This document shows positions 31,770-42,403 of a DNA stretch of 64,000 nucleotides, piece by piece. The stretch's first letter is position 1. Each line of letters begins with the position of its first letter. The stretch is from contig OZ037927.1 in assembly GCA_964035575.1 (NCBI GenBank), forward strand, positions 186,001-250,000, read 5' to 3'. The stretch is from Rhynchopus sp. YZ270_cl-10. Its lineage: Eukaryota > Euglenozoa > Diplonemea > Diplonemida > Diplonemidae. The notes under the pieces were generated by a model. It saw nothing but the letters and a program-made list of their open reading frames with translations, was not told where the DNA came from and ran no database searches. The position numbers and the translations under genes are program-made.

Positions 31770-32810
31770 TCATTGTGCGTGTCTCTGTCGTTTGCGGGCT
31801 TGCTCGGGGGATTCGTCTCTGCTGCGTTTCGGACGTTCTGCAACCACAAGATGCTTCAGCTCGCCATTCTTAACATCGTTGGACACAGCACTGCTGCAGC
31901 CGGTAAGGTAAATACTCGTCAATGAAGTGCAGTCCTCAGCAAAATATTCGTCCACATTCTCAAGCTTGCTCAGTGCTGAAAGATCCAGGGTCGTTAAAGA
32001 TTCGCAGCCGACAAGAAAGCCGCTGCCAATATCCGTCACGTTGCTGAGTGACGACAGATCGAGGCTGGTTAACGATTTGCAGTAGCCGAGAAAGTCGCTG
32101 CCAATCTCCGTCACCTTGTTGAGTGATGACAGGTCGAGGCTGGTTAAAGATTTGCACTCGCTGAGAAAGTAACACCCAATATCCGTCACGCTGATGAGAG
32201 GCGAGAGATCCGAGGTGGTTAAAGCTTTGCAGTCGGAAATAAAAAAACTTTGAATCCGCGTCACGTTCCTGAATGGTGAGAGATCGAGGGTGGTTAAAGA
32301 TTCGCACTCGCTGAGAAAGCACTCGCCAATCTCCTTCACATTACTCAACCCAGAGAGGTCAACACTTGTTAACGAGGTGCACTTGGAAAGGAACGCATCA
32401 CCGATGCATGTCACAAAGGACACAGCACTGAGATCAAGTTGCGTTAACGATGTACGCAAAAAGAAGCCATTCGGAATGGTAGTCGCAACCTCTGCCTGCA
32501 GAAGCAAACACGCCACCTCAGGATCCTCCACCTCGTAGAACCTCTCTTCCGTCAGGTCTGTCTCACCCAACGCACGAAGCGCCGCAACAGCTTCGAACTT
32601 CTTCGTCATCGCCACCTCTATCGTGTCCCCAGCACTCAGCTGCGTCATGTCCGCTCCTTCGCCCATCGCTTCGTCTCTGAACCTCATGTCAAAGCTGTCT
32701 TCAGGCAGCCCCACTGCAGACGCCACCTTCCGCCGCATGTCCGCAGTTGTGTCAGCCAGAGCCACTTCAATCATGTGTGTCTCAGCGCAATACTCCACAT
32801 TCAGATCCAT
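31770..32810 (-). CDS. Ubiquitin-like/LRR protein, family A, tandem copy 2
   Basis: The 346-residue product is identical to copy 1 as translated. The few base differences (for example CTTGGAAAGG for CTTCGAAAGG near 32384) are silent. It has the same architecture: ubiquitin-like start, helical linker, 25-residue LRRs and basic tail. The intact frame and silent changes are compatible with very recent duplication or with gene conversion; the window cannot separate these. Confidence 0.88.
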   Translation of the reverse strand: MDLNVEYCAETHMIEVALADTTADMRRKVASAVGLPEDSFDMRFRDEAMGEGADMTQLSAGDTIEVAMTKKFEAVAALRALGETDLTEERFYEVEDPEVACLLLQAEVATTIPNGFFLRTSLTQLDLSAVSFVTCIGDAFLSKCTSLTSVDLSGLSNVKEIGECFLSECESLTTLDLSPFRNVTRIQSFFISDCKALTTSDLSPLISVTDIGCYFLSECKSLTSLDLSSLNKVTEIGSDFLGYCKSLTSLDLSSLSNVTDIGSGFLVGCESLTTLDLSALSKLENVDEYFAEDCTSLTSIYLTGCSSAVSNDVKNGELKHLVVAERPKRSRDESPEQARKRQRHAQ

Positions 32811-33311
32811 CTTTTGTTGCTGTGTTGTTGTTCACTTTATTTTTGCTGTGGTTTTGATGTGTGTGGGCTTTTGGGGGTGGTGAGGCAGATAAGAAACAAG
32901 AACACGAAGGGTGCACACATCACACTGCGCAATTTGGGGGGCATTTGGCAAAACGCCATCATGGTCAGCTTCATGGTGTCGATGTGGATGCTTTTCGTCA
33001 ACTTCTTTGAAGCGATGATGTATCTTCCTGACCTATTCGTGGCGCTGAAGACAACGTTTCTTGTGCGGAAAGTGGACAAACCCGCACACTTCATCACAGA
33101 GGCGTGGATGACACTTCACAAAGGCAGCTGCGAATACGCTCACCAAATCGAGAGAACACAGCTTCTGTGCACCGCTCGCGATAGCTGTTCCCTTAATGCT
33201 GACAGTGGCATCGCTCTGAGAAAATTGATGGAAGCTGAATTGTGGCTCGTGTTCTGTTGCAGTAAAACGCGCTCAGAATTTGTGCGCAGCAACGATCCAG
33301 AGAAAGAATAG
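32775..33311 (+). other. Uncertain open frame upstream of LRR copy 2
   Basis: Tandem counterpart of 30649-31185, differing by one residue (Arg for His near the end). It is open throughout, but coding status is unproven for the same reasons. Confidence 0.25.
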
Positions 33312-34574
33312 GGAAAGCACAGCGATAGCGAGAGAGAGAGAGCGGGTGGTGGTGAAGCAGCAAAAAGGCTTCAGATCAGAACTAGTGAAAAAAGTTTCAT
33401 TTCGTATTGTTGCGTTTACTTTCTTTTCTTATCTGGGCTTTACATTTAAAAGTTCTCCCCCTTTTGTGCTTTTTCAAAAAAAAAAAATAAAATTGACTTG
33501 TAATAGAAATCCCACTTCCAACAGTGTACCTAGAGCACTGCGGGTGGACCCCAACCATGCGAGCCTACATCCATTATTCGAGGTTAACATCTGAAAACCT
33601 TTTGAACCGAATGACAACCCTCTCTGAATTCAAGACATTTTATCTCGACTCGCTTAGTGGAGTAGATATTTGCTATCACCCCCTAGTTACCCTACTGACA
33701 CGCTTTCAAAAGAATGGGCGTAAAAAAAATGAAATGGTGTGGCCGACGACCCCAAAATAGCACAAAATATCACAAAAATATCACCCCTTTGCCACACCGT
33801 GCAAAGAAAAAAAGTACCCACCCCCACGCCACCAACCTTCCCTACCACCCTTTTCCCGTCCTTCCCCTTATCCCCTCCCACGTCGTCATTGTGCGTGTCT
33901 CTGTCGTTTGCGGGCTTGCTCGGGGGATTCGTCTCTGCTGCGTTTCGGACGTTCTGCAACCACAAGATGCTTCAGCTCGCCATTCTTAACTTCGTTGGAC
34001 ACAGCACTGCTGCAGCCGGTTAGGTAAATACTCGTCAACGAAGTGCAGTCCTCAGCCAAACATTCGTCCACATTCTCAACCTTGCTCAGTGGTGAGAGAT
34101 CCAGGGTCGTTAAATATTTGCAGCTGGTAAGAAAGTTGCCGCCGATGACCGTCACGTTGTTGAGCGATGAGAGATCGAGGCTGGTTAAAGATTCACAAAG
34201 ACTAAGAAAGTCGTAGGGAATGAGCGTCACGTTCCTGAATGACGAGAGATCGAGGCTGGTTAAAGCTTCGCACTCGCTGAGAAAGTAAGTGCCAATATCC
34301 GTCAAGTTGTTGAGTGGTGCCAGATCCAGGTTAGTTAAAGATTCGCAGCTGTAGAGAAAGTAACTGCCAATCTCCTTCACATTACTCAACCCAGAGAGGT
34401 CAACAGTACGAAAGGAACAACTCTTCGATACATGTTACAAAGGACACAGCACTGAGATCAAGTCGCGTTAACGATGAACCACCCAAGAAGCCATACGGGA
34501 TTTCAGTCGCAACCTCTGCCTGCAGAAGCAAACACGCCACCTCAGGATCCTCCACCTCGTTTAACCTCTCCTCC

Positions 34575-37500
34575 AAATAAACGTTTTTAAAAATAGGATG
34601 GAGCACCCCGGTCCGAAAAGGAATGCAGCCACCCCTGGCTTCAGGCTCGCGAACCCAGTATTGCAGTAACACTGGGTCTCACGGGCCAAAAACCGAACAA
34701 AGAAAAGGAAAATGTTTGGGTTCAGCGACAGCGCCAATGGGCTGACGCGACGCTGAACCAACTTAAAATAAAATAAAAAAATCTTGTATCAACTTGAAAA
34801 AGAAAAGCAACTCCAAGAGCCATTTGGGCTTACGCGTCGCTAAAGTAACTGAAAAACAATGTTTTAAAAACAAGAATGTCGTTGACCAAGATTGAAATAC
34901 ACGAAAAAGGTAAAATACTAAGAATTGCCTCATATTCCATGGGCATCGTTTCTGATGTTGTAGTTTGTCTGCTGAGTGATCACGCGCCCCCCCTACTAGG
35001 GAGGTCTTAGGTTCAGGCTTCGGCTTGCACGTAAAAAGCTACCATGTCGTCGAAGTTAGCGGTCCTCGTATTCCATGAGGTCTTTCAGATGTTGTTGTTT
35101 GACTGCTGAGTGATCACGCGCCCCCCCTACTAGGGAGGTCTTAGGTTCAGGCTTCGGCTTGCACGTAAAGAACTACCATGTCGTCGAAGTTAGCGGTCCT
35201 CGTATTCCATGAGGTCTTTCAGATGTTGTAGTTTGTCTGCTGAGTGATCACGCGCCCCCCCTACTAGGGAGGTCTTAGGTTCAGGCTTCGGCTTGCACGT
35301 AAAAAGCTACCATGTCGTCGAAGTTAGCGGTCCTCGTATTCCATGAGGTCTTTCAGATGGTGTAGTTTGACTGCTGAGTGATCACGCGCCCCCCCTACTA
35401 GGGAGGTCTTAGGTTCAGGCTTCGGCTTGCACGTAAAGAACTACCATGTCGTCGAAGTTAGCGGTCCTCGTATTCCGTGAGGTCTTTCTGATGTTGTAGT
35501 TTGTCTGCTGAGTGATCACACGCCCCCCCTACTAGGGAGGTCTTAGGTTCAGGCTTCGGCTTGCACGTAAAAAGCTACCATGTCGTCGAAGTTAGCGGTC
35601 CTCGTATTCCATGAGGTCTTTCAGATGTTGTTGTTTGACTGCTGAGTGATCACGCGCCCCCCCTACTAGGGAGGTCTTAGGTTCAGGCTTCGGCTTGCAC
35701 GTAAAGAACTACCATGTCGTCGAAGTTAGCGGTCCTCGTATTCCGTGAGGTCTTTCTGATGTTGTAGTTTGTCTGCTGAGTGATCACACGCCCCCCCTAC
35801 TAGGGAGGTCTTAGGTTCAGGCTTCGGCTTGCACGTAAAAAGCTACCATGTCGTCGAAGTTAGCGGTCCTCGTATTCCATGAGGTCTTTCAGATGTTGTT
35901 GTTTGACTGCTGAGTGATCACGCGCCCCCCCTACTAGGGAGGTCTTAGGTTCAGGCTTCGGCTTGCACGTAAAAGCTACCATGTCGTCGAAGTTAGCGGT
36001 CCTCGTATTCCGTGAGGTCTTTCAGATGTTGTTGTTTGTCTGCTGAGTGATCACGCGCCCCCCCTACTAGGGAGGTCTTAGGTTCAGGCTTCGGCTTGCA
36101 CGTAAAAAGCTACCATGTCGTCGAAGTTAGCGGTCCTCGTATTCCATGAGGTCTTTCAGATGTTGTTGTTTGACTGCTGAGTGATCACGCGCCCCCCCTA
36201 CTAGGGAGGTCTTAGGTTCAGGCTTCGGCTTGCACGTAAAAAGCTACCATGTCGTCGAAGTTAGCGGTCCTCGTATTCCGTGAGGTCTTTCTGATGTTGT
36301 AGTTTGTCTGCTGAGTGATCACACGCCCCCCCTACTAGGGAGGTCTTAGGTTCAGGCTTCGGCTTGCACGTAAAAGCTACCATGTCGTCGAAGTTAGCGG
36401 TCCTCGTATTCCGTGAGGTCTTTCAGATGTTGTTGTTTGTCTGCTGAGTGATCACGCGCCCCCCCTACTAGGGAGGTCTTAGGTTCAGGCTTCGGCTTGC
36501 ACGTAAAAAGCTACCATGTCGTCGAAGTTAGCGGTCCTCGTATTCCGTGAGGTCTTTCAGATGGTGTAGTTTGTCTGCTGAGTGATCACGCGCCCCCCCT
36601 ACTAGGGAGGTCTTAGGTTCAGGCTTCGGCTTGCACGTAAAGAACTACCATGTCGTCGAAGTTAGCGGTCCTCGTATTCCGTGAGGTCTTTCTGATGTTG
36701 TTGTTTGACTGCTGAGTGATCACGCGCCCCCCCTACTAGGGAGGTCTTAGGTTCAGGCTTCGGCTTGCACGTAAAGAACTACCATGTCGTCGAAGTTAGC
36801 GGTCCTCGTATTCCGTGAGGTCTTTCAGATGTTGTTGTTTGTCTGCTGAGTGATCACGCGCCCCCCCTACTAGGGAGGTCTTAGGTTCAGGCTTCGGCTT
36901 GCACGTAAAAAGCTACCATGTCGTCGAAGTTAGCGGTCCTCGTATTCCGTGAGGTCTTTCTGATGTTGTAGTTTGTCTGCTGAGTGATCACACGCCCCCC
37001 CTACTAGGGAGGTCTTAGGTTCAGGCTTCGGCTTGCACGTAAAAAGCTACCATGTCGTCGAAGTTAGCGGTCCTCGTATTCCGTGAGGTCTTTCAGATGG
37101 TGTAGTTTGTCTGCTGAGTGATCACGCGCCCCCCCTACTAGGGAGGTCTTAGGTTCAGGCTTCGGCTTGCACGTAAAGAACTACCATGTCGTCGAAGTTA
37201 GCGGTCCTCGTATTCCGTGAGGTCTTTCAGATGGTGTAGTTTGTCTGCTGAGTGATCACGCGCCCCCCCTACTAGGGAGGTCTTAGGTTCAGGCTTCGGC
37301 TTGCACGTAAAAGCTACCATGTCGTCGAAGTTAGCGGTCCTCGTATTCCGTGAGGTCTTTCAGATGTTGTTGTTTGACTGCTGAGTGATCACGCGCCCCC
37401 CCTACTAGGGAGGTCTTAGGTTCAGGCTTCGGCTTGCACGTAAAGAACTACCATGTCGTCGAAGTTAGCGGTCCTCGTATTCCATGAGGTCTTTCAGATG

Positions 37501-38660
37501 TTGTTGTTTGACTGCTGAGTGATCACGCGCCCCCCCTACTAGGGAGGTCTTAGGTTCAGGCTTCGGCTTGCACGTAAAGAACTACCATGTCGTCGAAGTT
37601 AGCGGTCCTCGTATTCCGTGAGGTCTTTCAGATGTTGTTGTTTGTCTGCTGAGTGATCACGCGCCCCCCCTACTAGGGAGGTCTTAGGTTCAGGCTTCGG
37701 CTTGCACGTAAAAAGCTACCATGTCGTCGAAGTTAGCGGTCCTCGTATTCCGTGAGGTCTTTCAGATGTTGTTGTTTGACTGCTGAGTGATCACGCGCCC
37801 CCCCTACTAGGGAGGTCTTAGGTTCAGGCTTCGGCTTGCACGTAAAGAACTACCATGTCGTCGAAGTTAGCGGTCCTCGTATTCCGTGAGGTCTTTCAGA
37901 TGTTGTTGTTTGACTGCTGAGTGATCACGCGCCCCCCCTACTAGGGAGGTCTTAGGTTCAGGCTTCGGCTTGCACGTAAAAAGCTACCATGTCGTCGAAG
38001 TTAGCGGTCCTCGTATTCCATGAGGTCTTTCAGATGTTGTTGTTTGACTGCTGAGTGATCACGCGCCCCCCCTACTAGGGAGGTCTTAGGTTCAGGCTTC
38101 GGCTTGCACGTAAAGAACTACCATGTCGTCGAAGTTAGCGGTCCTCGTATTCCATGAGGTCTTTCAGATGTTGTAGTTTGTCTGCTGAGTGATCACGCGC
38201 CCCCCCTACTAGGGAGGTCTTAGGTTCAGGCTTCGGCTTGCACGTAAAAAGCTACCATGTCGTCGAAGTTAGCGGTCCTCGTATTCCATGAGGTCTTTCA
38301 GATGTTGTTGTTTGACTGCTGAGTGATCACGCGCCCCCCCTACTAGGGAGGTCTTAGGTTCAGGCTTCGGCTTGCACGTAAAAAGCTACCATGTCGTCGA
38401 AGTTAGCGGTCCTCGTATTCCATGAGGTCTTTCAGATGTTGTTGTTTGACTGCTGAGTGATCACGCGCCCCCCCTACTAGGGAGGTCTTAGGTTCAGGCT
38501 TCGGCTTGCACGTAAAGAACTACCATGTCGTCGAAGTTAGCGGTCCTCGTATTCCATGAGGCACTTCAGATGTTGTTCTTCTTTTTCTTCTTGTTCCGAG
38601 TCTTTGCCGCAGTCCTCTGCGTTGCCCGGGGTCACCTCGTGGAGGTGCTCGGTAAAACCC
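34575..38660. mobile_element. 4.1-kb insertion carrying a satellite array, 20-bp target duplication
   Basis: CCTCGTTTAACCTCTCCTCC occurs on both sides (34555-34574 and 38661-38680). The intact LRR copies have CCTCGTAGAACC here, so the shared TTTAA variant shows that the flank was copied upon insertion. The insert has about 375 bases of unique DNA on the left, the satellite array, and about 90 bases on the right. I see no terminal inverted repeats. A long duplication of this kind fits target-primed insertion or repair with staggered nicks. Confidence 0.85.
34937..38575. repeat. 134-bp satellite array, about 27 copies
   Basis: Monomers of 133-134 bases run head to tail; GCTGAGTGATCAC marks each from 34971 to 38452. 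Each has a C-rich segment (CGCGCCCCCCCTACTAGGG), AGGTTCAGGCTTCGGCTTGC and ATGTCGTCGAAGTTAGCGG. Variants are linked across monomer junctions: CACACG always follows a monomer ending TCTGATGTTGTAG in the part I checked, and AAAAAGCT alternates with AAAGAACT, suggesting an underlying dimer. Many monomers carry a 21-codon frame from their ATG, but variants stop it early, so coding is unlikely. The last monomer is diverged. Confidence 0.97.
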
Positions 38661-38746
38661 CCTCGTTTAACCTCTCCTCCGTCAGGTCTGTCTCACCCAA
38701 CGCACGAAGCGCCGCAACAGCTTCGAACTTCTTCGTCATCGCCACC

Positions 38747-39394
38747 GGTGGGGGCCCGTTTTCGATGCATGCACCCCTATCCGAGATAGGTGATACAATA
38801 CATCGTGGAGGTGATGTTACATAAGTCCATCACCGCCCCTGCTGTGCCCATCCTTCTGCTTCGTCTGCTTCTTCTTGAAGAAGCCTCCCAGCGTCGTCTG
38901 TCGCCCCTTCGAGGTGTCGTGGTGGCGGCGGCAGCAGTGATCCAGCGTACTCTTCTCTTGCACACAGTTCCCGCACCTCGAGAGTCTATGCTTAGTGCAT
39001 GCTTCGTGTCGGATCGGTAACCCGTCGTCGTTGGAGTGGTGCGCAAAGCAGCAATGCATCAGGTCTGCCTGGGCGTTCTTCGAGCAGGCATCACACTTCG
39101 TCTTCCGGTGCAGCACACATATCGCAAACTGGAAGATCGGAACCGCTCCTTCAGGTGCCTTCACGGGTGCGTCCCCTGGACGCACGTGCTCATGGTGCCG
39201 GTAGCGAGCATGCGCAGATGTCTCCTGTTCAGCCCGCTGGATGAATGGTAGTGCCCTCCTGCCCCTAACTTCTGTGGAGGGGTACGCCGTCTCAGCAGAA
39301 TACTCCCCCATCCATGTACCTCTCGCTCTATCGCCACCACGGAGCTCCGCCTCAGACATGCCTTCGGAGCTGCGTTGCAGACGGTACGCCACAC
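38747..39394 (-). mobile_element. 648-bp insertion with 19-bp target duplication
   Basis: CTTCTTCGTCATCGCCACC occurs at 38728-38746 and again at 39395-39413. In the intact LRR genes it occurs once, so 38747-39394 was inserted. It has no terminal inverted repeats and no poly(A) at either end. Nearly the whole insert is one minus-strand frame cut off at its 5' end, as in 5'-truncated retroposed copies. The parent is not in the window. Confidence 0.85.
38817..39394 (-). pseudogene. 5'-truncated Cys/His-rich reading frame with PIP-box-like tail
   Basis: The frame enters from the insertion edge without its own ATG and reads to a stop at 38817. The last hundred residues hold CDACSKNAQADLMHCCFAHH, EACTKHRLSRCGNC and HCCRRHH, which suggest a zinc-binding domain, then GRQTTLGGFFKKKQ. 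QTTLGGFF fits the PCNA-interacting (PIP) motif Q-x-x-hydrophobic-x-x-F-F. PIP boxes occur in replication and repair proteins and in some transposon proteins, so it could be the C-terminus of either. It is a fragment of an unidentified gene. Confidence 0.6.
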
Positions 39395-39607
39395 CTTCTT
39401 CGTCATCGCCACCTCTATCGTGTCCCCAGCACTCAGCTGCGTCATGTCCGCTCCTTCGCCCATCGCTTCGTCTCTGAACCTCATGTCAAAGCTGTCTTCA
39501 GGCAGCCCCACTGCAGACGCCACCTTCCGCCGCATGTCCGCAGTTGTGTCAGCCAGAGCCACTTCAATCATGTGTGTCTCAGCGCAATACTCCACATTCA
39601 GATCCAT

Positions 39608-40091
39608 CTTTTGTTGCTGTGTTGTTGTTCACTTTATTTTTGCTGTGGTTTTGATGTGTGTGGGCTTTTGGGGGTGGTGAGGCAGATAAGAACACGAAGG
39701 GTGCACACAAGCACATTGCGCAACATGGGAGAGAGAGAGAGAGAGAGGGTGGCGAAGTAAAAAGGCTTGGATCAGAACTAGAAAAAAAAAGTAAATACCA
39801 GTCTTTTTTAAGTTTCGTTTCGTTTCGGATTGTTGCGTTAACTTTCTTTTTTGTTGCAATCTGTGAGGGTCCTAGCCTAGAAAAATATCCATTTTTTTTC
39901 AGAAGAAATCTGCAGGTAAAAAATAATGTCGGCCTAAAGAAGGCCAAAGAGAGGCTAAAATTTGACACTTTTTTTCACCTACAAAATTTCACCGAAAAAT
40001 ACTGCATTTTTGGACAACACGATTGCGAAGATTCAAAAAAAAAATCGATAATTTTTTTTTTTTGAAAAAACTTCACACACGGCACACCCCT
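39608..40091. other. Upstream region of LRR copy 3
   Basis: It matches the upstream regions of copies 1 and 2 but lacks the roughly 400-base segment bearing the uncertain open frame: GGGTGCACACA passes within 40 bases into a GA-run and GTGGCGAAG. The part from about 39860 holds nothing I recognise apart from A/T runs, followed by the 3' end of the ASCC1-like gene. Confidence 0.6.
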
Positions 40092-42403
40092 TTAAGGAAA
40101 GGGTATACTCTCCAACGCCTTGTAGTACCCTGTCTCCCCCTTCTCTGCGTGGCGCTCGGAGAGGTCCATTCTCATGAGCTTATGTGCCTGTAGGTCTGCA
40201 TCTCCGTGGGCATTGAGCAACGCTGTCATGTCGAAAGGGACGCGGGTCTTTTTGCCGCCACTTTCCTCCCCATGGTCACGTCTCCACAGCGAATTCACCA
40301 CCGTCGCATGAAGGGTCTTGTTATTGGCCGCTTCCTTCGAACCGCACAACCCTGCCAGGATAAACTCGTTGGACACATGCTCGATCACATCGACCAGCTT
40401 TTTTTGGGTCTCATTTTCCGCGACTTTGAGATACGCTACGTCTACCTTGGTAGGGTCATCGTTCATACAGGCCAAGCCTTTGAGGTGAAGACGGTCGGAG
40501 GCGGTGAAGACTTGGTGGAGCATCTCTTTGCAGCGTTTGAGTGTCGTGGCGGCCTTGCGTTTGTCGTCTTCGCTGTATAGCCGCATCATGAGGACAGTGA
40601 GGTGCAGTTTTTCCGGTTTCTGTATCATTTCTGGCGCGATGTTCGCAGCAGTGGTGGTGTGGTCGCTCTTGATGCTGCCAAGCAGCTTTGTAACAGGCTG
40701 CTTCAGCGACGCCATGTCCAGCGGGATGCTCACGAAGTGTGTGTACGCGAGCCGCTCACGGTTCTGCTCGACGAGGTACTCGATGCGCCGCTTCGCGTCG
40801 GTCACGCTCTCCTCAGCAAGCGCAGTGAGGGTGATGGCCCCGTCCCCGACGTTGATCGTGCAGCCGGTTTCCTATATAGAGGGTTGAGGTTTTTTATATA
40901 AGTTTTCGACCTCGTTTTTAACTACTTTTTGAGGGCTATAGCCTAGGACGACAAAAAAAAAACTCAGGACACCGTGTTAAGAAGAAAAGAGTGAAGCTAA
41001 TTAATGCAGGCACCTCCGACAGCCACGGCCGGCTGTAACAGGTGCCGACGCTACGTTCACGTTCAGCCGCTCCCTCACCATGTGATGACGTGTCATCGGA
41101 AGGGACGGGGGGCAACTCCTCCTGTGGTTCCTGTTGTTGCACACCCCCTCGGTCTTTGACCCCTTTCGCAAGGTTGCGGGACTACTTTGCCAGGCAGCTT
41201 TGGAAAAAATATTTCTTGGGAACGGATCATCCACACATGCCCACAAAAGGACACGGTGGCCAAAATGTTACCTCTCGAAAAAAAGGGTGTTTTGGGTTCA
41301 GGCTGTTACGAACAAGAATGTTTAAGAATGTTTCGTCAAGCACAAGAAAGTGTCGTGAACATTTTGTTATCATGCAATTGAGTGTGCCAAGAAAGCTGGC
41401 AAAGGTTTTCTTGGGAACGGATCATCCACACATGCCCACAAAAGGACACGGTGGCCAAAATGTTACCTCTCGAAAAAAAGGGTGTTTTGGGTTCAGGCTG
41501 TTACGAACAAGAATGTTTAAAGAAAGTTTCGTCAAGCACAAGAAAGTGTCGTGAACATTTTGTCATCATGGTTGTTTTGCTTTTTTGTCTCTCCTTGTTT
41601 GCTTGGGCTTACCGAATCGCTCAACTGCGATAGGGGAAAATCGTGCGTGTTTTGATCTCGTCTCTGGAATACTTTCAGATGAAATTCGAGGATCTGAACC
41701 GCTACGATAAATTGAGAAATCCAGAAAGCTTCAGACAGTGAAATCTCTTGTTTACTTCGAAGCCCTGTTCACACATACCTGCTGCAGCGCTGTCATGGTG
41801 GCTCCTTTAGGCCCTATGATGAAGCCGTAAAACTCTTGCCGCACCTGCAGTGTGTATTTGTGTGAAAAAGGGGGACGACATTTTTTGCATTGTCAAAAGG
41901 GCCTTCTGAGGGGGTTTTTCTTTCCCAGTATACCTCCGTCATGGTGAGGGTGAACTCACGGCTCTTTTCGTCGAAGACTACACCCATGGCAGTCGCCTCA
42001 GCGGAGATGCCTTTGTCCACAGCCTCGCCCCCTTGCTCTCTGACGTACTGTCGGTAGCACCTGTGGGTTGTGGTGGCAAATGGTGGGAACTGCTATAGAT
42101 GTGAACTAATGTGTTTTTGGAGAACTGTTAGAAGTGTAGTGCAAGCTGAACCCACACGCTGTCCCTGTTTCTTCTTGCGGGGGGTGAGGGGGAGGGGGTG
42201 TACGAACATCGAGCATACCTGCCCTTCACCATTGAGATCTTCACCCCAGTCTCGTCCCCTAGCACAGGAGGGCGCAGGATGCTATCACGATCACTCGGTG
42301 CTGTCGGAAACTTCGCACGGTCCTTGTTGTCTGGACACTCACGCGCGAAGTGGCCAGGCTTCTTGCAGTGGTAGCACAATCGTTCCTCAGGTTTCTCGGA
42401 CAT
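40092..42403 (-). CDS. ASCC1-like KH and 2H-phosphoesterase protein with N-terminal zinc knuckle (4 exons)
   Basis: Exons 42403-42219, 42060-41934, 41844-41779 and 40871-40092 join in frame to 385 residues. Donors are GTATGC, GTATAC and GTATGT; acceptors are CCCACAG, CTGCAG and TATATAG. Residues 10-23 form a C-x2-C-x4-H-x4-C knuckle (CYHCKKPGHFAREC). Residues about 53-160 form a KH domain with the GPKG loop at 115-118, which binds nucleic acid. The rest is an AKAP7/ASCC1-type 2H fold with both H-x-T motifs (LHLTV, His216; LHATV, His314). ASCC1 works with the ASCC3 helicase in alkylation repair and ribosome quality control; I infer a similar role. The zinc knuckle is not part of the usual ASCC1 layout. 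A pyrimidine tract ending CTACAAG/CACAG lies about 25-30 bases before the ATG. Confidence 0.92.
41214..41568. repeat. 195-base direct repeat inside intron 3 of the ASCC1-like gene
   Basis: A block of about 159 bases from GGGAACGGATCATCCACACA to GTGAACATTTTG occurs at about 41214-41372 and again at 41410-41568, nearly identical. It expands the 907-base intron. No function seen. Confidence 0.85.

Larger units (their letters stand above)
29511..33734. repeat. Direct tandem duplication of the LRR gene unit
   Basis: Unit 1 (29511-31608) and unit 2 (31609-33734) are almost identical over about 2.1 kb, including the LRR gene, the upstream ORF, a GA-run and a SINE-like copy. I saw only a handful of substitutions plus a few short indels, chiefly in the C-rich segment. 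A third, rearranged unit begins at 33735. Confidence 0.93.
33886..39607 (-). pseudogene. Ubiquitin-like/LRR gene, family A, copy 3, broken and split by two insertions
   Basis: Read leftwards, the ubiquitin-like start (39607-39414), a linker piece (38727-38681) and the LRR part (34554-33886) lie in order but are separated by inserts at 38747-39394 and 34575-38660. The LRR part also lacks about 20 bases near 34405 that copies 1 and 2 keep (between GAGAGGTCAACA and GAAAGGAAC), which changes frame. It differs from copies 1 and 2 by many substitutions, and its LRRs are a different selection (for example SLTNLDLAPLNNLTDIGTYF), so it is the older relative. It cannot make the full protein. Confidence 0.85.

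Noticed and set aside
31613-31925. Short frames ending RFGRSATTRCFSSPF and similar on the plus strand
   Set aside because: They are the antisense of the LRR gene 3' ends and recur with each tandem copy.
34937-38575. Satellite as a CRISPR array or as tandem spliced-leader/5S RNA genes
   Set aside because: Monomers are contiguous without unique spacers. No Sm-site, leader-donor or 5S signature is visible in the 134-base unit.
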